Source: Delphinapterus leucas
Lineage: Eukaryota; Chordata; Mammalia; Artiodactyla; Monodontidae
DNA length: 64,000 nt
Direction: 5' to 3'
NCBI RefSeq assembly: GCF_002288925.2
Contig: NW_022098008.1
Location: forward strand, 1,858,814 to 1,922,813
Position numbers and translations under genes: made by a program
Notes under the pieces: generated by a model
Seen by the model: the letters and a program-made list of their open reading frames with translations, nothing else
Told to the model about the DNA's origin: nothing
Database searches by the model: none
Shown: positions 1-11,637 of the stretch, piece by piece
Numbering within the stretch: position 1 is the stretch's first letter
Layout: every line of letters starts with the position of its first letter

Positions 1-1479
1 ATAGGCTGATTCTTGCCTCCTTAAAAATCAGGCAGTAAAGGAGAAGTCACCATTCTGAAAGAAAGGAACTCATGGTCCCTAGAACAACTTACTCACATAG
101 AAGAAAATGACACAGAGGTTAAGTTTTTTTTTTTTTTTTAATTAACCATTTCCATACAAAATTTTGGGGGCCAGATGAACAAAATCCCTTTCATGATGAT
201 AATAATAATAATAGCAGTAAATATTTGTGCAGCACTTAAAAATTTGTGAGATTCTTTCACATCATTATTCCCTTCCATCCTCCACATTCCATGAGACATG
301 TATTATTATTTATGTTTTATAAAACATATACATGTACAAGGGGGTCACCAAGAGTCAGAGAAAATCAGGGAAGTTCCCCACAACACACACATAGGCCTGA
401 GCTCCACTGGGGCGGTGGCCTCCTTTGTGCAACATCATTTCAGCTCCTGGAGAAGCAGCAGATCCCAGGCAAAGTGGTCCAGAGTCCCTGAGACCCCCTT
501 TCCTTATGGCTTCCCAGACTCCCTCTCCACCCACATCCCCAAACTTCTTCCAGATGTTCCAGGAAGCTCCACTCTCTCCCCAAGGGCTTCCCCCTTCCCC
601 AGGCCCAGGTCTTCAAACTCCGGGCTCCGCAGCCAGGCCAGCCATGGCCACCCCTTCCCCCACATGGGCTTCCCGTCTCCCGGCCAGCGTCGCTGCTGAG
701 AAGTGGTTCCCGACGGTGCCCCACACGTCCCCGGCTGAGCGTGCACCCCACCGTGAAACTCACAGCTTCTGCCTCACGGACAATGCGTGCCTGCCTGCCC
801 CCGGGCTCCAGCAGCTTGGGGGGCTCTCGCTTTGTCTCCCCAGGTCCCAGACGGTGTTGGACCAGCAGGCACATGATCCTCACTGCCACACAAGGGGAAG
901 AACAGCATCGTCGCCCTGGCCTGTACCTTTGAATGGCAATTCCGGGCCAGACCACCTCTCCTCTCTCCAGTCAGGAGTCCCAGTACCAACTGCAAGGATA
1001 TAAACTCCGACACCTTGCTTGCCATCTGTGCTCCTATATTGACGTTGTGACTCCCTACTAGGGCTCAGACATTAAGATCCGCGGTGAGGACAAGATTAAA
1101 AGCAGCTCGGGAGGCTGTCGGTCTCACAGAAGAATGTGTTTGTGGTGAGGTAAAGCGTGGAAGGGGGGAAGGGGCTCTAGGAGGGACATGAGGTCCAGTC
1201 GGTGTGCCTGTGAAAGAGCCAACCCCAGGCAGCTCAAGGACCCTCCTCCTCCGAGCGCCCTCTTCCAAGTTTACAGCGAGATGGTGTGTCCTACTCCCTG
1301 GGGTTGGGCGAGGCCCCGGGACTAATTCTAGGAAGGCGCTGTGAGCAGAGCCTGGTGAGTCCATTCGGGCCGGAGGCATTTAATAGGCAGGACAAGACAC
1401 CCCTGCAGAACTCTCTTGTCTTTTGCACAATTGGCAACATTCAAACTGGGTCCTGGAAAGGTTACGATGAGCACAGCTT
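1..1479. other. Intergenic stretch, no gene recognised
   Basis: AT-rich at the left end, with a poly-T tract around 125-140 and a short ATA repeat near 200-213, and GC-richer from about 440 to 960. Overlapping open frames on both strands at 298-1003 have proline/serine/arginine-rich composition and no recognisable domain, so I read them as chance frames in GC-rich DNA. The stretch around 218-330 is faintly MIR-like but too diverged to call. Confidence 0.5.
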
Positions 1480-1960
1480 GGAGATTCAGGATGAGAAAGA
1501 AATAAATCTGTGGTTTAAACTACGGACATTTTAGGTTTGTTTGTCACTAAAAAATAGCTTGCCGTAAGTGACACTAGAATTGGTACCAGCGCTGGGATGC
1601 TGTCACCGCAGAAAATCTGAACTATGTGGTGCCGAGTTAGGGGCTAGTTGTCAGCCAAGGAGGAAGCTGGTTTGGAGCTTGTAAGGGTGCCAGTCCGTCC
1701 TATGAGGTGGTGAAATATGTGATAAAGTCCTCGCCTATGGCAACATGGATGGCATGTAATATACCTAGTAGACTGAAGGGATTGCATGATGGAAGGTTAG
1801 CATCATGTTATTGTTGACCTAGTTACTTTGGGCTGCATTGGAGATAATACTAGAGGAAAGGTTTGAGCTCAGAAAAGAAAATGAGGAGTAGAGATCTGAG
1901 CCCAGAAATTAAGGGCTTTCAGAATTGGAAGGTACAACTTCTTCTCATCAAGGCATGGCC
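1480..1960 (+). mobile_element. Old ERVL-MaLR remnant (LTR end plus internal sequence)
   Basis: The motif TGTGGTTTAAACTACGGAC followed by TTTGTTTGTCAC is a diverged copy of the conserved 3' end of MST/MLT1-type LTRs (TTTAAGCCAC... TTTGTTAC). It is followed at the expected place by ATTGGTACCAG, the start of MaLR internal sequence, and then by about 380 bp of diverged internal-like sequence. No intact frame remains. The family is known to be non-autonomous and ancient. The exact subfamily cannot be given by eye. Confidence 0.55.
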
Positions 1961-2227
1961 ACCAAGCCCGTCGTTAAAACTTCAGAATAGATGCAAAGTC
2001 CTGTTGCCAGTGCATAAAATGTCTTGGGCACATGACTAAAGGTGTCCCTCCCACCAGAGCCAGACAGGCTTACGCAGATGGAGAGACAGAGACCCGGATG
2101 GAGAGACTGGCCAGGGGGCAAAAGAGTAAAGACAGCAGATCTAAAATGGACATGAGGAAATTGGCACATAGAGCTGAATGGGATCACATAAGTAAGAAAT
2201 TCATTATGTTTTGTGCTTTTTGTTTTT
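1961..2227. other. Intergenic spacer
   Basis: Short unique stretch between an LTR remnant and an L1 fragment. I see nothing recognisable in it. Confidence 0.4.
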
Positions 2228-3205
2228 TTTTTAATTTTGGTATAATGTACATACATAATATTTGACATTTTAACCATTTTCAGGTATACAGTTCAGTGGC
2301 ATTAAGGACATTTACATTGTTGTTCAGAGTCCCACCGTCCATCCCCAGGACTCTTTCGTCTTCCAAAGCCGAAGCACTGTCCCCATAAAATACTCATTCT
2401 CTGTTCCCTCTCTTCAAGCCTCTGACAACCACGGTTCCACTTCCTGTCTCTATGCATTTAAAGTTCTTGTAAATGGAATCATACAGCGCTTGTCTTTTTG
2501 TGATTGGCTTATTTCACATCTCATTATGTCTTCAAGGTTCATTCATGTTGTAGCCTGTGTCAGAATTTCCTTCCTCTTTGAGAATAAATAATATTCCATC
2601 ATATGGATGGACCACATCTTTTTTATCCATTCATCTCTCAGTGCACACTTGGAGTGCTTCCACATTTTGGCTACACTGCAATGAACATGGATGTACAAAT
2701 ATGTCTTCTAATCTCTGTTTTCAATTCTTTTGAGTATTTACCCAGGAGTAAAATTGCTAGATCACATGGCAGTTCTAATTTTAATTTTTCGAGGAACCTC
2801 CATACTGTTTTCCACAGTGGCTACACCTTTTTACATTGCCACCAACAGTGTACAAAGGGATCCAACTTGCCTACATCCTCGTCAACTCTTTGCTAGTTTC
2901 TGAACCTTTTTGGTAGTAGCCACCCCATGAGTATGAAGAGGTACCTCACTGTGGTTTTGATTTGTATTTCCCTAATTATTAGTGATGTTGAATCATGTGC
3001 TTATTGGCCATTTGTATGTCTTCTTTGAAGAAATGTCTATTCAAGTCCCTTGACATTTTACAAATTGTTTGTTTCTTGTTGTTGAGTTGTACCACGTCTT
3101 TATATATTCTAGATATTGCCCCCTTGTCACATATGTGATTTGCAAATATTTTCTTCCATTCTGTGGGTTACCTTTTTACTCTGTGTCCTTTGATAAACAA
3201 GAAAA
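2228..3205 (-). mobile_element. L1M-type LINE fragment, 3' end of ORF2 plus 3' UTR
   Basis: Read on the plus strand, the segment follows the reverse complement of an old L1 3' end over nearly 1 kb. Landmarks are ACAGTTCAGTGGCATTAAG, GGAATCATACAG, AATATTCCATCATATGG, GTTTTCCACAGTGGCTACAC and TTGATTTGTATTTCCCTAAT. The element is therefore in minus orientation, truncated inside ORF2, with many substitutions and stops. It is a molecular fossil with no coding capacity. Confidence 0.9.
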
Positions 3206-3244
3206 CTTATTATGTTTGAAAGATAACTGTCCTTCCAAAGAAAC

Positions 3245-3356
3245 CATAAACTAGGATAAAAAGACTCTGTAAAAATTAAATGAGATTTGCATTTGTAAAA
3301 CACTTAGCATAATATTTAATGCATAATATTTAACATATTATTGTGTTCAATAGGGG
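3245..3356 (-). repeat. MIR-like SINE fragment
   Basis: Contains AAATTAAATGAGAT, then AAAACACTTAGCATAAT, then TTCAATAGGGG, in the order of an antisense MIR core (TTAAATGAGATAAT... AAGCACTTAGCACAGTG... CAATAAATG). It is diverged and AT-shifted, so the ends are approximate. Confidence 0.5.
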
Positions 3357-6280
3357 TTAGTTTTAGTGTACACTTATTCTAATAATAAAACCATGGCTTT
3401 AAAAGTTTCAGAACTTTAAAAAATTTCCTTTTGGAATCATTTTATAAAACACATATTGAAAATTTCAAAGATAATCTGTCTCATTATTCATAAACACATT
3501 TTATTTTAAGGCGCCAAACAAACAGTACTGCTTTATTAGTTATGGATTTTGCATTGAGATTTTCTTAACGTGCTAAGTGTTAAGAGACTCTGGGCTAGTT
3601 CTATGTACTAAATCTACTCTAAACCAGAGAATATGTGCCGTCGCTGAAGTACATAAAACCATAGTACAATGGAGATTCTGACAGCTCTGATCTTCAGTAT
3701 CACAGCTTAAAATGGGCCTTGGGTTAAATGGGCTTTCCCACTGGAAATGTCTTCTTTAAGAGAGAAAATATAAATGTAAAAGCATAGTTCAGGTCAATAT
3801 ACAAACAACAGCCTTCTCAGTTGCCTTGTGCAACTGAGAAAACTCTACTGAGATCCTCAATATTGTAACTGTGGTGTCGACACCCTCTGGTCCTCTGATG
3901 AGCCTGGACGGGAGGCATGTTCACCTCTCCCATCCGATCTGTAGCCGAGTCACAGTCAGCGTCACCCACCTTAACCATTTGCAGGATTACATGGAGAGGC
4001 ATCAGAAACCCAAAGGTGATTTTGATGCTGTGCCACTGTTGAGCTGATGACGGGCATTCTGTCTCACCAAAAAAACTCTGTAGTGACCTGAAAAGGAGAG
4101 CAGTTATTCATTTATTCAACCAGTAACTCTGAAGCTGGCAAGTGTTCCATCCAGGGAATGAAGTGTGCCTGGGTAAACAGTGATTCGATCAACCTGAAAA
4201 CTATGCATGCTATGATGGATACCAAGGTCTTCTTGTTGTTAAATCGCTACAGAACAAGAGCCTTTCTGTTTATACCCGTTATCTGAAGATGGATCATTCT
4301 GACTGGTGAGTTCATCCAGCCAATCATTCAATCACGCGCTTCTTCAAAGACGATTTGCATAACTCAATCTGGAAACGTAGAAATGAGTGAAGTGCTAACA
4401 AGCTGATCGTTTCACCTGGGTTTTCTTGCAGAAATATTGCTGCATTCGCTTCAGTGCTTCTATTTCTGTTTTGTCTTAAGCTCCAACCCTTAAATAATGA
4501 TATACTTTGAGCAAGTGGCTGGCACGGTCTGTGCAGTGACACGGCCCTCTCGGCCAAAATAAATTCAGACAAAGAAATTAAAGTCTGCCTCTTTGCAATG
4601 CTCTGAGTTGCCCAAAGCCAGCGGTGAGCATAAACTATAAAATCCAAAGACGATGGATTCCTTGGCTTACTCCACATCACAAAATTACCAAAAGCCAAAG
4701 AAGAATCAGATGAATGCCAAAGACCACATCTCACATGACATGATATTCTCAGGATGGCAGATCAAAGAGAATCTTTAGGAATGGAATTTAGCTTAAGTGG
4801 AAACTGGCAAAAGGACTTTGTGTAAAAGTTGATGAATGAGACGACTCTTCTGGAAGTCACCACATTACCTGTTTGGTTTTCATCCATTTCCCAAGGACAG
4901 AAGCATATTTGGGGAGATTTTAAAATTATCCCTGACTTGAGACTAAATAACAACTGGGTTTCATTCCATTTATAGCTGAGGTAGAAATAGGACAGTTGGG
5001 CTGACAAGTAAGCCATGGAGTTTGCCATTCCCTAACCCTACTCAGCCCCGCAGCCTCCAAGAGCCCGGCAGTCAATATAAAGTAAGAAAAATGCAGTGCA
5101 TGGGGGCTCCAAGCAGCTCACTGACTATGCTTGGAAAGCATTCTTTCTCCTTCTGAGATTAGTTTGGAAGATAAAATGCCCTTTCCTTCACAAAATGCAA
5201 TGACAGGAGAGAGTCATAGTTGTGCTTTCTGTTTATTTTTAACATCTTTTTTGGTTTAAATAAAAGTTGGCAACCTTTCCTGCAGCCTACAATACAGTTA
5301 TTTTAATTACCAGTTCTTGAAAATTGAGAAGCTCCAATCCATTCTCACAGGAAGCAAAAGCAATTTGCACTATGGTCAGGGGTTTGGGTTTGAGGAAAGT
5401 GGGCGGTGGAGACAGAGGGCGCGGTGGGAGGAGAGATGCAGGACTAGCTCCTGTTCCCCTGGGCTCAGGCACACCTCTGGAGCTGGACGGCTCCCCCGGG
5501 CCCTTTGCCCCTCCACCCTTGGTGGGTCCATTCCTTTGTTCCAAACGCAACAGTGAAGCACCCGGTGGGGAGCAGCCGTGGATGCGGAGAGTCTGAGGCA
5601 CCAGGGAAAATTCTGACACATGGTTTCCGTTGGATGAAGAGGTCTTGCAAAGGGAAGACATCCCTCTGGATGTGGAGTGATATCCAGCCCAGTTAGCTAT
5701 AGACTCCACACATCAGGCCGTATAGAGCCTATGAGTGATGACGTAGCCTTGGTGGTGTCCTGCCAAAGATGCATAAATCTGGTGCACCACGTACTGTCAG
5801 AGCTGCTGTGAAAAGCCAGCCAATCCACCCATGAAGATGTGGCTGCCATGCTCAGTGTGGAGGCTCCACCTAGCCCTGCAAACGCTCTAACCAGTTACAG
5901 CAGCCATGGCAGACAGACACAAAACCAAGCAGAACTTTGAGATGAATAACTTCCAAACTCCAGGGCCTGGCAGCCTTGAAAGGCTCTGGTCTGTAGCTCA
6001 TCTGCCCATCTGTAGCTTGAAGGAAATCTGGGTGGCCTTGATTGATACCTGCAGTGGTCCACACTGGAGGCCAGCTGGCCTCACCAGGCTCTGGCTGCAG
6101 GTACACCACGTACAATGAATTCACTCATATAATCCTACAGCTTAGACTCGCCCACGTTCTGTGTGTTATCTCAGCGCTGAGAATTTAAAAGAAAGAAATG
6201 ATGGGTTGACCAGAAAAAGCTAAACAGAGTGGGGGACTTAGAAGCTTAGGCTCCCATCTGTACCTCCAGGTCCCATCATC
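3357..6280. other. Intergenic stretch, no gene recognised
   Basis: Mostly unique sequence. A 136-codon open frame on the minus strand (4324-4734) and shorter ones (5287-5709) have no domain, no splice context and no resemblance to a family I know. A short L2/MIR-like tract (TTCATTTATTCAACCAG) lies near 4107-4180. Nothing else could be supported. Confidence 0.45.
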
Positions 6281-6506
6281 AAAAAAGCCATGCAGAGGGC
6301 TTCCCTGGTGGCGCAGTGGTTGAGTGTCCGCCTGCCGATGCAGGGGACGTGGGTTCGTGCCCCGGTCTGGGAAGATCCCACATGCCGTGGAGCGTCTGGG
6401 CCCGTGAGCCATGGCCGCTGAGCCTGTGCTCCGCAACGGGAGAGGCCACAACAGTGAGAGGCCCGCGTACCGCAAAAAAAAAAAAAAAAAAAAAAAAGCC
6501 ATGCAG
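6281..6506 (+). mobile_element. CHR-type SINE (cetacean tRNA-derived) with TSD
   Basis: Starts GGCTTCCCTGGTGGCGCAG (tRNA-derived head with A-box-like sequence). It continues through GTGGGTTCGTGCCCCGGT (B-box GTTCG), the tRNA-unrelated body, and GAGGCCCGCGTACCGC, then a pure A run. The target-site duplication AAAAAAGCCATGCAG is present on both sides (6281-6295 and 6492-6506). This is a young, intact retrotransposed copy and the clearest taxonomic marker in the window. RNA polymerase III promoter boxes are visible, but transcription is not implied. Confidence 0.95.
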
Positions 6507-7299
6507 GTCACTGAGTTGATGAGTAGAGATGTTGAGACCCTGCCTGGACAGCCAAGGTCATGTAGACAAGCAGAGATGCCCACAGGCATCACAGGTGTTG
6601 GGAGGGGGCCAGGAGGAGCTCGATCCTCCCTCTGAAGAAGATCCCCCCTTATTAGCCAGAAGTCCTTTTACCTTGTCAGTAGGAGGGGACCCCCATCCTT
6701 GGGACTCTATTTATGAAACGTCCTCAGAGGGACTTCTGATTGGGCTCAGCCAGATCAATGGCACTTTGCTTAAACAAGTCCTTCGGGTGTTATCTTCCGG
6801 ACACATGCCTCTTTTTTTTTTTCACAAATTAGCTGATGGAAAGCAGGAAACGCATGGGAAGTTCATACAGTCTGCGTCCTCTCCACCTCCACAGTGTCCC
6901 TACCCTCTTGTCTCTTTTTCTCCTGCTCTCGCCCTTCAGAGACGTGGATATCACTTCACGTGGACGCAGAAGCCACCTCACAGCCTTTCAGGAACAAGAG
7001 GGGGTGGAAATAAAGAGTAACTTTTACTTTGTAAATTGGATTTCAAATCCTTAGGGTTTAAAAAAGCGCTACATGTTTATGAAAAAGAATGCAGGTTAAA
7101 ATAATCAGATAGCAACAAAGAAGAAAATCATCCTTTTTATGAATTTGTACATTTTGAATTTAAATATATTTTGTTAACTTCCTCCAAAAAATCTGCAGCA
7201 GGAGCTGTGACGTGGTGGTGTGGAGAGCGTCCACCTGGGTGTCACTTCTAGTGAAATGTTTGCCAGTTTAAAAATATAGACTTTTCATTTCAATTTCAT
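6507..7299. other. Intergenic stretch, no gene recognised
   Basis: Unique sequence. A 163-codon open frame on the plus strand (6529-7020) begins next to the SINE tail. It has no recognisable domain and includes a poly-phenylalanine stretch from a T run, so I do not call it a gene. Confidence 0.45.
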
Positions 7300-7950
7300 T
7301 GACGCTTTCTGCCATCAGCAGGGTTACAGACTTTTGATAGGTTTGAGGTCCTATGCGTGGTTACAGCTGCTATTAAGTATCTGTTCTTCAACTCTGAGGA
7401 TTTTTCTATTGGGTGTGTATCTCCTTCTCGATTTGTCATAAATGTTGTATTTTTTTTTTCATTTTATTGTTTCTTCTCACTTGATTTTTCTTTTTATTTG
7501 CCCTAAGTAGGCTTTAAATTTTTATTAGTCAAATTTTTCATTCTTTTTCAGAATAATTCTGATCCATATTAGGGAAGTTCTTGCCAAAACTAGAACAACG
7601 TAACAAAAACACACTTAATTTTCTTCCTAAACTTCTGTGACTTTATTTCTTTGTATTTGAATATTTTTATCCACCTTAACTTTATTTTTGTGTAAGATAT
7701 ATATTCATATTTTATCAGATGATTTTTTTACAGAGGATTTCTTTATATGAGATATTTGTTTTTTCCCAAATGGGTAGCCAAGAGTGTCATGATGAAGTAA
7801 ATATCCCATCATTTTCTGGTCAACATAAATGCCTCCTTTGTAATTTGTTAGATGCCACTCTGCTTGTCCTCTTTCCTTGGACAAGGAACTCAATTCCATT
7901 CATTGTTCTGTCTTTTTCTAGGCAAGTACTCAATGATTTTACTTACTAGG
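7300..7950 (-). mobile_element. Old L1M fragment
   Basis: TTTGTTTTTTCCCAAATGGGTAGCCAA, followed by CCCATCATTTTCTGG and GAACTCAATTCCATTCATTG, matches the antisense order of L1M ORF2/3' sequence (CCCAAATGGGTAGCCAATTGTCC... TTCTATTCTGTTCCATTG). The left boundary is uncertain. The fragment is heavily diverged. Confidence 0.6.
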
Positions 7951-8088
7951 ACTCTTTTTTTGGGGGGGTCGGGGGCAGTGCCATGCTGAGTGGCTTGCAG
8001 GATCTCAGTTCCCCAACCAGGGATTGAACCCAGGCCCCCAACAGTGAAAGCCCGGAATCCTAACCACTAGGCCACCAGGGACTCTTTT
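7951..8088 (-). mobile_element. Short tRNA-derived SINE (CHR-1/Bov-tA-like), antisense
   Basis: On the plus strand it reads GATCTCAGTTCCCCAACCAGG, GATTGAACCC (antisense B-box) and CTAACCACTAGGCCACCAGGG, the reverse complement of the older cetartiodactyl CHR/Bov-tA head. Short direct repeats ACTCTTTT flank it (7951-7958 and 8081-8088). It lies directly against the preceding L1 fragment. Confidence 0.85.
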
Positions 8089-9979
8089 GCAAAGTAATAT
8101 GAATAACTCTCAAAGAACTGTTTAAAATAAGTCATCTATGGATAAAAATATGTAATGACTAATGTAAAATCGCACTAAGCCAATAATAGAAAAGTAAAAG
8201 AGAAACATTTATATCAACAAGCTGGAAGAAGACAGAGCCAGGATTATCAAATACCATGTTGACACAAAGTCAGGAGAGATCACTAATACTGAGGAACGGA
8301 ATCCGCCTTTACAAAGAATGCCAAGGATCAGAATTAGCAAGGTAAAGTCCCAGGATAACTGTGATGCTGTGCACTTGGGGTTAGCACACCGACTCCACTT
8401 GTACTGGAGGGAAAGCCCTGGATCAACACAGCCTCTTGTGAAAAAGACCAAGAGCTTTAATTCACCACAAGTGCGGCGTCAGCCAACAGGGTGAGTTTGG
8501 GCAGCACCAATGGAATTAGCGTCTCCATGGCAGCTGGGAGGTACATGAGTTCCCACTCCACTCCTAGCCCACCTCCCAGTCCCCGCTGCTCCTCCGTGAC
8601 TTCACACTAGGCCCCCCAGTAAACCAACAGCCATTTGGGGCAGGGCCTCTGCTCTCCATCAACTGCAGCTCTTGGTGGAGACCCAATAAATGTTTTTGGA
8701 AGTAATAATCCCTGTCTAAAAACTAGAGCTTTCTTACAAGTATTTGCGATTTTCAACATGTTCTCTCAAAACTATGTGTTTAGAAAAATAACCCTTGTAC
8801 CAACTGAAACTATGATATTTTAATAAGAAGACCATGAACCACTATCTAAATACCTTTTTAAAAGGTGCTCCTAAGAATATTCAATCTTCACTTGCATCAA
8901 GGAGGTGGAACGCAGGTGGAAGGGAAGCAGGGACTCCCTTACCTTCTGTGAGGTGGAATGCAGGCAGCTTCTCAGTCAGGAGTGGTGGGTATCTAGGAAG
9001 TGAAAATTGTGTTGGCAGTACAAGACGCTAAAGTTGATAACTAAATAGAAGATGTTACAGAAAAGAGGAAGGTTATAAGACTGTAAATCTGAACATATAC
9101 CTGGATCTCTGCAGAAAATAAAAGACTAAAGCAATTTTCCCCTCGCTTTGAAAAACTGACCTAGTTTAAGAAAGTAAAAGAGACAAAAGGAAAGAGGAGC
9201 AAGAAGTTAGTGGAGGGACAGGAAGTGAGGGAAGAGGAGGAGAAACAGGAGAAACAGGGAAAGAAGGATCGCACTGGTTTCTGGGAATATCAGATAAATG
9301 GATGAATTACCAGGAAAATACCAAACAAATTGCACCAGCTTTTAAAGACTGCCTATGCACTCAGTGTCCTGAACCTAGGTCCAAACCTGCAGCGTCCCCA
9401 ACTGGGTGGACTGTCCTCAGTCACAACCCCAGGACAGTGCGGGGAAGCCCCGCAGGTAAGAGCAACCTCGTACAACCACGTGTTCCACCAGTCCCTGGAA
9501 GGAGCAGAGTCGTGTCCACATCCTGAGCTAAAGCTCAGAATACATCTTCTCCTGGAATCAGCTCCAGGGAAGTCAGCTACATTGAAAAGGACCAGCTGAG
9601 CTTCTTACGGTTTGGCCCAAGACCCTCACCACTGTATATAGTGCTGTCTTTGGAACTTGCACATGAACTTTTGGAGTTCAATCCATTCATAAACTGAAGA
9701 CTGCTCATCCTTGCTGCAAACATATTCGCCCACTCCTGGGATGACAAGCGCAGCAGCTGTGAAAGCCGCCTTTGATGTGAGCCTAATTGATTCCAAATAT
9801 TTCCTTTGCGAGCATAGGGCCTGGAACTTTAGAGTGGGAGTCCTTGGATCTTCTTGGGCTGGATCTGCTTAAACTCCTCCTGCTGGCAAGTACAGGCTGT
9901 GGTTGCCTTAAAGCCTTTGACCTGGACGTTCAGTTGCAGACGTGGATATGGTCCACCCAAGATAAAGTCACACAATAAC
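8089..9979. other. Intergenic stretch with polypurine tract
   Basis: No gene recognised. From about 9171 to 9270 the plus strand is almost pure purine (AG-rich, with repeated GAGGA and GAAACAGG), flanked by ordinary sequence. The remainder is unique, with no exon-like feature I can defend. Confidence 0.5.
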
Positions 9980-10292
9980 CAGGCGGGGATCACTTTTTTT
10001 AATTTTTTAAATTTATTTTATTTTTGGCTGCGTTGGGTCTTCATTGCTGCGTGTGGGCTTTCTCTAGTTGCGGGAGCGGGGGCTTCTCTTGTTGCGGAGC
10101 AAGGGCTCTAGGCACGCAGGCTTCAGTAGTTGTGGCATGCAGGCTCTAGAGCGCAGGCTCAGTAGTTGTGGCGCATGGGCTTAGTGGCTCCACGGCATGT
10201 GGGATCTTCCCGGACCAGGGCTCGAACCTGTGTCCCCTGCATTGGCAGGCGGATTCTTCACTGTGCCACCAGGGAAGCCCCAGGCGGGGATC
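9980..10292 (-). mobile_element. CHR-type SINE, long form, antisense, with TSD
   Basis: Reverse-complement CHR SINE running from a T-rich tail (about 9993) to GTGCCACCAGGGAAGCCC (10280). It includes GGGATCTTCCCGGACCAGGG and CTCGAACC (antisense B-box). A perfect 12-bp target-site duplication CAGGCGGGGATC occurs at 9980-9991 and 10281-10292. The body carries an extra tract of TAGTTGTGGC-type repeats (two copies near 10128 and 10163), typical of the longer subfamily. Confidence 0.93.
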
Positions 10293-11585
10293 TTAAGAGC
10301 CACGTGCTGACTCCGACCCAGGCTTGTCATTATTTCAGCCATGTCAACACTCCCAGCTCTGCTACTCCACCATTTTAAGTGACTGATAAAATTACACAGT
10401 TGCTTATTTACTTGTCTAAACACAGCCTGGAAAGTGTCAGGTTGTATCACAATGTTTAATTGCTACCAAAATAGGTGTGTGTCAAGTAAACAGTTACAAA
10501 TAAACGGAAGTCATTGTTCAAAAAATGGATTAATTAGTATTTAATTGCTATAACTTACAATTAATCCCTTAATATTAGGAATGCAAGCTTGTAACAAATT
10601 AGTGAGGAACAAAAAAATGCATCAAGGAATGAGAGGTCCTTTCCCAAATCCATAACCCATGAGATCTTCCAACCCTCTGCAGACTTGACTGGAGCTGGTC
10701 AGGAATCTCAAGGTCTTTACACTGGTCAAAACTCAATTTCTCTTTCTAACCTCAGAAGTCATTTTAAATGGTTAAGGTGGATTCGGAATCCATTCTGATG
10801 ACTCAGAGGTGAGGCAGATGCGGGCATCTTCGACTGAGAGCACATCTGAAAATAATTGATTTGCCAGGAAGACGGGTTTAGTAAGGCATGTTTGCAGGGA
10901 CACAAACCCCAAATGTTCTCTACCTCCGCGGATACTTCTGGCAAGTCTGAAAGCTCGGACTCAAACCAGGCGAGTCTTTTCTAAACAGCTCTGTCCAGGG
11001 GGCCAGACATGTTGCCCATAGGCCTCGCGCACCACTCGGGAGCTGGGCCACCTTTAGGATGAATGCATTCCCAGTGCCCACGTCTGACATCGCCCAGGAG
11101 ACTCAGGTGGGGCCCCTACCCAAGTCATTGGGAACCCAGCCGGCTTCGCCTGGTAACCAGGCCCCAGTCGCGGCTGAAGCTGCCCCGCAACCTGGGGAGC
11201 TGAGTCCAGCTACTTCTTAGGAGATCAGAACCCCACACACGATGGGTCCCCAGGCAGAAGTGGCTCCCACCCACCCCCATCCACCCACCGCCTGCTTTTT
11301 AAGGCCTTTCTGAATTGTTTGCTGTCAGCAGAACAAGTGTGTGCCCTGCGATCCCACAGACCACAAAGCCCCCAGCGGCATTTCACGCGGGTGATGTCAC
11401 CCAGGTAAAATTGTACTGACAAGCTTTTAATTAAAGTTTTCCCACACATCTTTCCACGGGTCCCCGGAGCAATTATTCATTATGTGCCGACTGCCAACCA
11501 ATTGTGAGTTGGGAGGGAAGTGTTTTATTTTCAAAGCTCTTGCTGACAGCTAGAGAACACTCTGTTATACAATCTGTTTACGTTT

Positions 11586-11637
11586 TCACACACACACGCA
11601 CACACACACACAAACACACACATACACACACACACAC
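11586..11637. repeat. (CA)n microsatellite
   Basis: About 52 bp of CA repeat with single interruptions (CG, AA, AT). Likely length-polymorphic. Confidence 0.9.

Noticed and set aside
4324..4734. 136-codon minus-strand frame
   Set aside because: No domain, no expression signals; length is within chance for the window size.
6297..6491. tRNA gene
   Set aside because: The A- and B-box-like sequences belong to the tRNA-derived head of the CHR SINE. There is no complete cloverleaf, and it has an A tail and TSD.
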